DNA of 9,370 nucleotides from positions 1 to 9,370 of the forward strand of contig CAMWQV010000043.1 of the NCBI GenBank assembly GCA_947176425.1, given 5' to 3'. Origin of the DNA: an uncultured Clostridia bacterium (GTDB taxonomy: Bacteria > Bacillota > Clostridia > Oscillospirales > Oscillospiraceae). The translations under genes were made by a program, and so were the position numbers. Positions 7,004 through 9,370 of this stretch are shown one piece after another. How positions within the stretch are numbered: the first letter of the stretch is position 1; each line of letters starts with the position of its first letter. The notes below the pieces were generated by a model. It worked only from the letters and a program-made list of their open reading frames with translations. It searched no databases and had not been told where the DNA came from.

Positions 7004-7019
7004 ATGAAATCCATTTCAT
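7004..7019. promoter_or_regulatory. LacI-type operator, site A (HAD gene leader)
   Basis: ATGAAATCCATTTCAT is an inverted repeat with perfect 7-base arms around CC. Its 14-base core TGAAATCCATTTCA (7005-7018) is one base away from TGAAATCGATTTCA, the pattern also found twice before the PTS gene. It lies about 3-17 bases after the predicted HAD transcription start, a classic repressing position. The central CC does not fit the CG required in the CcpA cre consensus, which favours the neighbouring LacI protein as its ligand. Confidence 0.6.
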
Positions 7020-7027
7020 ATGGAGAT

Positions 7028-7033
7028 ATTATC
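7028..7033 (-). promoter_or_regulatory. Extended -10 promoter of the HAD gene
   Basis: On the minus strand GATAAT (7033-7028) matches five of six -10 bases and is preceded by TGT, giving an extended -10. A poor -35, TTGCGG, lies 15 bases upstream. The start would be near 7021, directly before operator-like site A. Confidence 0.45.
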
Positions 7034-7097
7034 ACAAAAACACTCTGTCCGCAAGCAGGCGAAACGCTACGATTTTCTCTTGCCTGAGCGGTGTTTT

Positions 7098-7157
7098 TTG
7101 ACAGATATGCCAAATCACGCAATATTGCTGGTAAATTCAGGCCGAATATGCTATAAT
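7098..7157 (+). promoter_or_regulatory. Two candidate promoters of the LacI-family gene
   Basis: A perfect TTGACA (7098-7103), 17-base spacer and AATATT (7121-7126) form one promoter. An extended -10, TGCTATAAT (7149-7157), forms a second with no good -35. A 10-base perfect palindrome GCAATATTGC (7119-7128) covers the first -10 box. No TGAAATCGATTTCA-like site overlaps these promoters; the nearest is site A, about 80 bases upstream. Confidence 0.5.
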
Positions 7158-7191
7158 CTGAAAATGATTACAACGCAGAGGTGATAATGAC

Positions 7192-8181
7192 ATGAATATT
7201 TCTGAAATCGCGGAGCTGGCCGGAGTATCCAATGCCGCGGTGTCCCGCTATCTCAACCACGGGTATCTGTCGGAAGAAAAGAGGGAGGCGATCCGGAAAG
7301 TGATTGAGGAAACCGGTTACCGGCCCTCGATTCAGGCGCAGATCCTGCGTACCCGCAAAACGAAAACAATCGGCGTCATCCTGCCCAGGATTGATTCCTA
7401 TTCCGTCAGCAATGTGATGGCGGGGATCGACTCTGTTTTAGAGGCGCGGGGGTTTCAGATCCTGCTGGCCGATACCCATAATAATCCCGATAAAGAATTA
7501 GAATATCTGGAAATATTCGATCACCAGCATGTGGACGGCGTGATTCTTATTGCGACCGTATTGACACAAAAACATATGAGCGTTATCAAAAAACGCAAAG
7601 CTCCTATTGTCGTTGTCGGACAGCAGTTAGCCGGAATCCCCTGCGTTTACCATGACGATTACCACGCTTTCTATGATCTGACGAATTTGATCCTGCAAAA
7701 AGGCTGCTGCAAATTAGGCTACATCGGCGCGCTGGCGCAGGACCGGGCGGTGGGACAGGAACGGCGGCGCGCTTATTGTGATGCGGTAAAAGATGCCGGA
7801 CTGCCGGCACAGGCGGAACATACTGTGATTGCGGAATTTACCATTTCTTCCGGACGCGAAAAGGCGCAGGAACTTCTGGAGGCGTATGGAACATTGGACG
7901 CCCTGATCTGCACCACGGACCGAATTGCAGTCGGGGCGCTGCAATACCTGAAAAGCAAAAATATTCAGGTGCCCCGGCAGATGCTGCTGACAGGACACGG
8001 CGCGGCGGATATCAGCAGTGTAACCGCGCCCACAATCACGACCGTCCGTTATTTTTACGAGGAAAGCGGCGAAGAAGCGGCTAAATTACTGCTGGACCAA
8101 ATGGAAAAAGATAATATACCGGTTAAAGAAGTAAAATTAGGGTATACTATTATAGAAAACGAATCCACTGTTCTGAAATAA
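7192..8181 (+). CDS. LacI/GalR-family sugar-responsive transcription regulator
   Basis: This 329-residue protein has the full LacI-family layout. The N-terminal helix-turn-helix is MNISEIAELAGVSNAAVSRY (1-20), followed by the hinge region with QAQILRTRKTKTIGV, where ILR holds the minor-groove leucine position. The rest is a periplasmic-binding-protein-like effector domain with GVILPRIDS, VDGVILIAT, ALICTTDRIAVGAL and a C-terminal TTVRYFYEESGEEAA segment. It should bind as a dimer to a palindrome with a central CG and release or tighten on a sugar or sugar phosphate. The ATG follows GAGGTGAT (7178-7185) at six bases. It lies between a divergent phosphatase gene and the sucrose-type PTS gene it probably controls. 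It resembles sucrose-operon repressors of Gram-positive bacteria (ScrR type), but the effector cannot be read from sequence, so I give no symbol. Confidence 0.93.
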   Translation: MNISEIAELAGVSNAAVSRYLNHGYLSEEKREAIRKVIEETGYRPSIQAQILRTRKTKTIGVILPRIDSYSVSNVMAGIDSVLEARGFQILLADTHNNPDKELEYLEIFDHQHVDGVILIATVLTQKHMSVIKKRKAPIVVVGQQLAGIPCVYHDDYHAFYDLTNLILQKGCCKLGYIGALAQDRAVGQERRRAYCDAVKDAGLPAQAEHTVIAEFTISSGREKAQELLEAYGTLDALICTTDRIAVGALQYLKSKNIQVPRQMLLTGHGAADISSVTAPTITTVRYFYEESGEEAAKLLLDQMEKDNIPVKEVKLGYTIIENESTVLK

Positions 8182-8201
8182 ACGACAGGTCAATACAAAC
8201 C

Positions 8202-8243
8202 AACTGCGGCGGCAAGCCCCCATAAAATCCTGCCGCCGCAGTT
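8202..8243 (+). terminator. Strong hairpin after the LacI-family gene, probable terminator
   Basis: AACTGCGGCGGCA (8202-8214) pairs perfectly over 13 bases with TGCCGCCGCAGTT (8231-8243) around a 16-base loop, 20 bases after the stop codon. The following tract TCATATAAAC is poor in U, so termination may be partial or Rho-assisted, and some readthrough into the PTS gene is possible. Confidence 0.65.
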
Positions 8244-8253
8244 TCATATAAAC

Positions 8254-8271
8254 AATGAAATCGTTTTCATT
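8254..8271. promoter_or_regulatory. LacI-type operator or cre, site B (upstream of PTS promoter)
   Basis: AATGAAATCGTTTTCATT has perfect 7-base arms and a central CG, the hallmark of LacI-family operators. Its core TGAAATCGTTTTCA (8256-8269) is one base from TGAAATCGATTTCA. It also fits the CcpA cre consensus WTGNAANCGNWNNCW. It lies about 80-96 bases before the predicted PTS transcription start, too far to block RNA polymerase directly. It would fit looping with site C or CcpA binding. Confidence 0.65.
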
Positions 8272-8314
8272 AATTTGCACAAAAAATTTTGGATAAGTTT
8301 GGAGGGTATGCCTA

Positions 8315-8343
8315 TTTACAAGGTGAGAACACGGCGTTATAAT
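8315..8343 (+). promoter_or_regulatory. scrA: Promoter of the PTS EIIBC gene
   Basis: TTTACA (8315-8320), a 17-base spacer and a perfect TATAAT (8338-8343) make a strong sigma-A-type promoter. The start would be near 8350, giving a leader of about 58 bases that carries operator-like site C. Confidence 0.78.
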
Positions 8344-8356
8344 TTCATGCGTGGTA

Positions 8357-8370
8357 AGAAATCGATTTCA
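8357..8370. promoter_or_regulatory. LacI-type operator or cre, site C (PTS gene leader)
   Basis: AGAAATCGATTTCA contains the perfect 12-base palindrome GAAATCGATTTC and is one base from TGAAATCGATTTCA. It covers about +7 to +20 of the predicted PTS transcript, the same relation that site A has to the HAD promoter. Its centre is 101 bases from that of site B. Its reverse strand also fits the cre consensus. Confidence 0.6.
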
Positions 8371-8407
8371 TAAACAACTTGACATGCTTATTTAGGAGGA
8401 AGATACT

Positions 8408-9370
8408 ATGGCAATGGATTATGCAAAATGTGCCCGGGAGATTTACAGTCATCTCGGCGGGCGCGAAAATCTGGTCAGTGCGGCGCATTGCGCTACGCGG
8501 CTCCGACTCGTTACAGTGGACAACAGTAAGATCGATATGAAAGCCCTGGAAAATGTCGATGGTGTCAAAGGCGTGTTCAGCTCCAACGGTCAGCTTCAGC
8601 TTATTATCGGCACCGGCGTCGTCAATAAAGTATATGACGAGTTCTTAGCCGTTACCGGTATGACCGCCGCGACAAAAGATGAAGTCAAAGCTGCCGCCGC
8701 CCAAAATCAGCCCCTGCCCCAGCGGATGGTCAAAGCGTTAGGCGATGTGTTCGTCCCCATTCTCCCCGCTATCGTGGCCTCTGGTCTGATGATGGGCCTG
8801 GTGGAAGCTTTGGGCCATGCGATTCCCAGTTTCGCCGGTTCTGACTGGTACGGTTTCTTAGACCTGGTTTCTGCCACCGCTTTCGCCTATCTGCCGGTGT
8901 TGATCGCCATCAGCGCGGCGCGTGTGTTCGGCGGAAATATCTTTTTAGGCGGCGTTGTGGGCCTGTGCATGATCCATTCCAGCCTCATCAACGCCTGGTC
9001 TGTGGCCGGGATGGAGACAATCCCCACTTGGCATCTGCTGTTTTTTAATGTGCAGCAGGTGGGCTATCAGGGCCACGTCATCCCGGTCATTATCGCAGTC
9101 TGGTTTATGTGTTTTCTCGAAAAAAGACTGCATAAAATCGTACCGGAAACTATCGATTTGTTCGTTACGCCTCTTGTTACAGTACTGACTACCGTATTCC
9201 TGACCTTTACCATTATTGGGCCGATTTTCTCCACTGCGGAGACTTACGTCCTCAATTTCGCCCAGCAGCTGATTACAGTCGGCTTCGGCATCGGTTCCCT
9301 GGTTATGGGCGCGATCTATCCCCTGACCGTCGTCTGCGGCCTGCACCATATGTACAATATTATTGAAGCC
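8408..9370 (+). CDS. scrA: Sucrose-type PTS transporter subunit EIIBC, C-terminus cut by window edge
   Basis: The frame is open from the ATG at 8408 to the right edge (321 codons), so roughly the last third is missing. The protein imports a sugar and phosphorylates it on entry. Residues 1 to about 85 are an EIIB domain with phosphorylated Cys28 in HCATRLRL and GVKG and GTGVVNKVY further on. After an Ala/Gln linker, EIIC begins near residue 106 with several membrane segments (roughly 114-133, 155-175, 220-238, 250-272, 286-308). ARVFGGN, GYQGHVIPV and GLHHMYNIIEA are typical of the sucrose branch. HCATRLR and GTGVVNKVY match ScrA better than the trehalose or MurP branches, but this comparison is from memory. 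AGGAGGA (8394-8400) precedes the start at seven bases. A phosphosucrose hydrolase might lie beyond the edge; EIIA presence cannot be judged. Confidence 0.88.
   Translation, partial: MAMDYAKCAREIYSHLGGRENLVSAAHCATRLRLVTVDNSKIDMKALENVDGVKGVFSSNGQLQLIIGTGVVNKVYDEFLAVTGMTAATKDEVKAAAAQNQPLPQRMVKALGDVFVPILPAIVASGLMMGLVEALGHAIPSFAGSDWYGFLDLVSATAFAYLPVLIAISAARVFGGNIFLGGVVGLCMIHSSLINAWSVAGMETIPTWHLLFFNVQQVGYQGHVIPVIIAVWFMCFLEKRLHKIVPETIDLFVTPLVTVLTTVFLTFTIIGPIFSTAETYVLNFAQQLITVGFGIGSLVMGAIYPLTVVCGLHHMYNIIEA

Noticed and set aside
8379..8384. Perfect TTGACA just before the PTS start codon
   Set aside because: A -10 box at 17 bases would fall at or past the start codon, and no suitable -10 is present; the promoter at 8315-8343 is complete.
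8945..9349. Minus-strand frame of 134 codons inside the PTS gene
   Set aside because: It lies opposite conserved EIIC membrane segments and its product is a polar, Asp/His/Gln-rich shadow without a domain.

Overview
The window reads as chromosomal DNA of a Gram-positive anaerobe, most likely a Clostridia-class gut bacterium (Oscillospiraceae/Lachnospiraceae-like). This is inferred from strong AGGAGG-type ribosome binding sites, sigma-A-like promoters, the gene families present and moderately high GC; no marker gene fixes the taxon. There are nine genes in three blocks. No RNA gene, insertion sequence, CRISPR array or phage gene was seen.

Left block (1-3514, all minus strand): an M3-family zinc oligoendopeptidase (1835-3514), an aspartate/glutamate racemase-family enzyme (885-1577) and a transglutaminase-like lipoprotein cut by the left edge (1-789). 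They are separated by 257 and 95 bases and are probably transcribed separately. Two possible regulatory structures lie here: a GC-rich hairpin overlapping the racemase ribosome binding site, and a palindrome in the lipoprotein leader.

Middle block (about 3585-6112, plus strand): a divergent promoter pair whose -35 boxes are 3 bases apart opens an AT-rich patch holding a 72-residue orphan frame and a flavodoxin-fold NAD(P)H/FMN oxidoreductase. GC-rich prfC (release factor 3) follows from its own promoter. A two-way hairpin terminator separates prfC from the convergent gene to its right.

Right block (6158-9370): a Cof-type HAD sugar-phosphatase-like gene (minus) diverges from a LacI-family regulator (plus), which is followed by a sucrose-type PTS EIIBC gene cut by the right edge. 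Three sites, each one base away from the palindrome TGAAATCGATTTCA, sit just after the predicted HAD promoter, just after the predicted PTS promoter, and about 100 bases upstream of the latter. The simplest model is a local sugar regulon: the LacI protein represses uptake/phosphorylation (ScrA-like) and a phosphatase together, with possible looping at the PTS promoter. Two of the sites also fit the CcpA cre consensus, so catabolite control is an alternative or additional reading.

Nothing here proves a wholly new system. The most informative signals are this operator set and the AT-rich patch.
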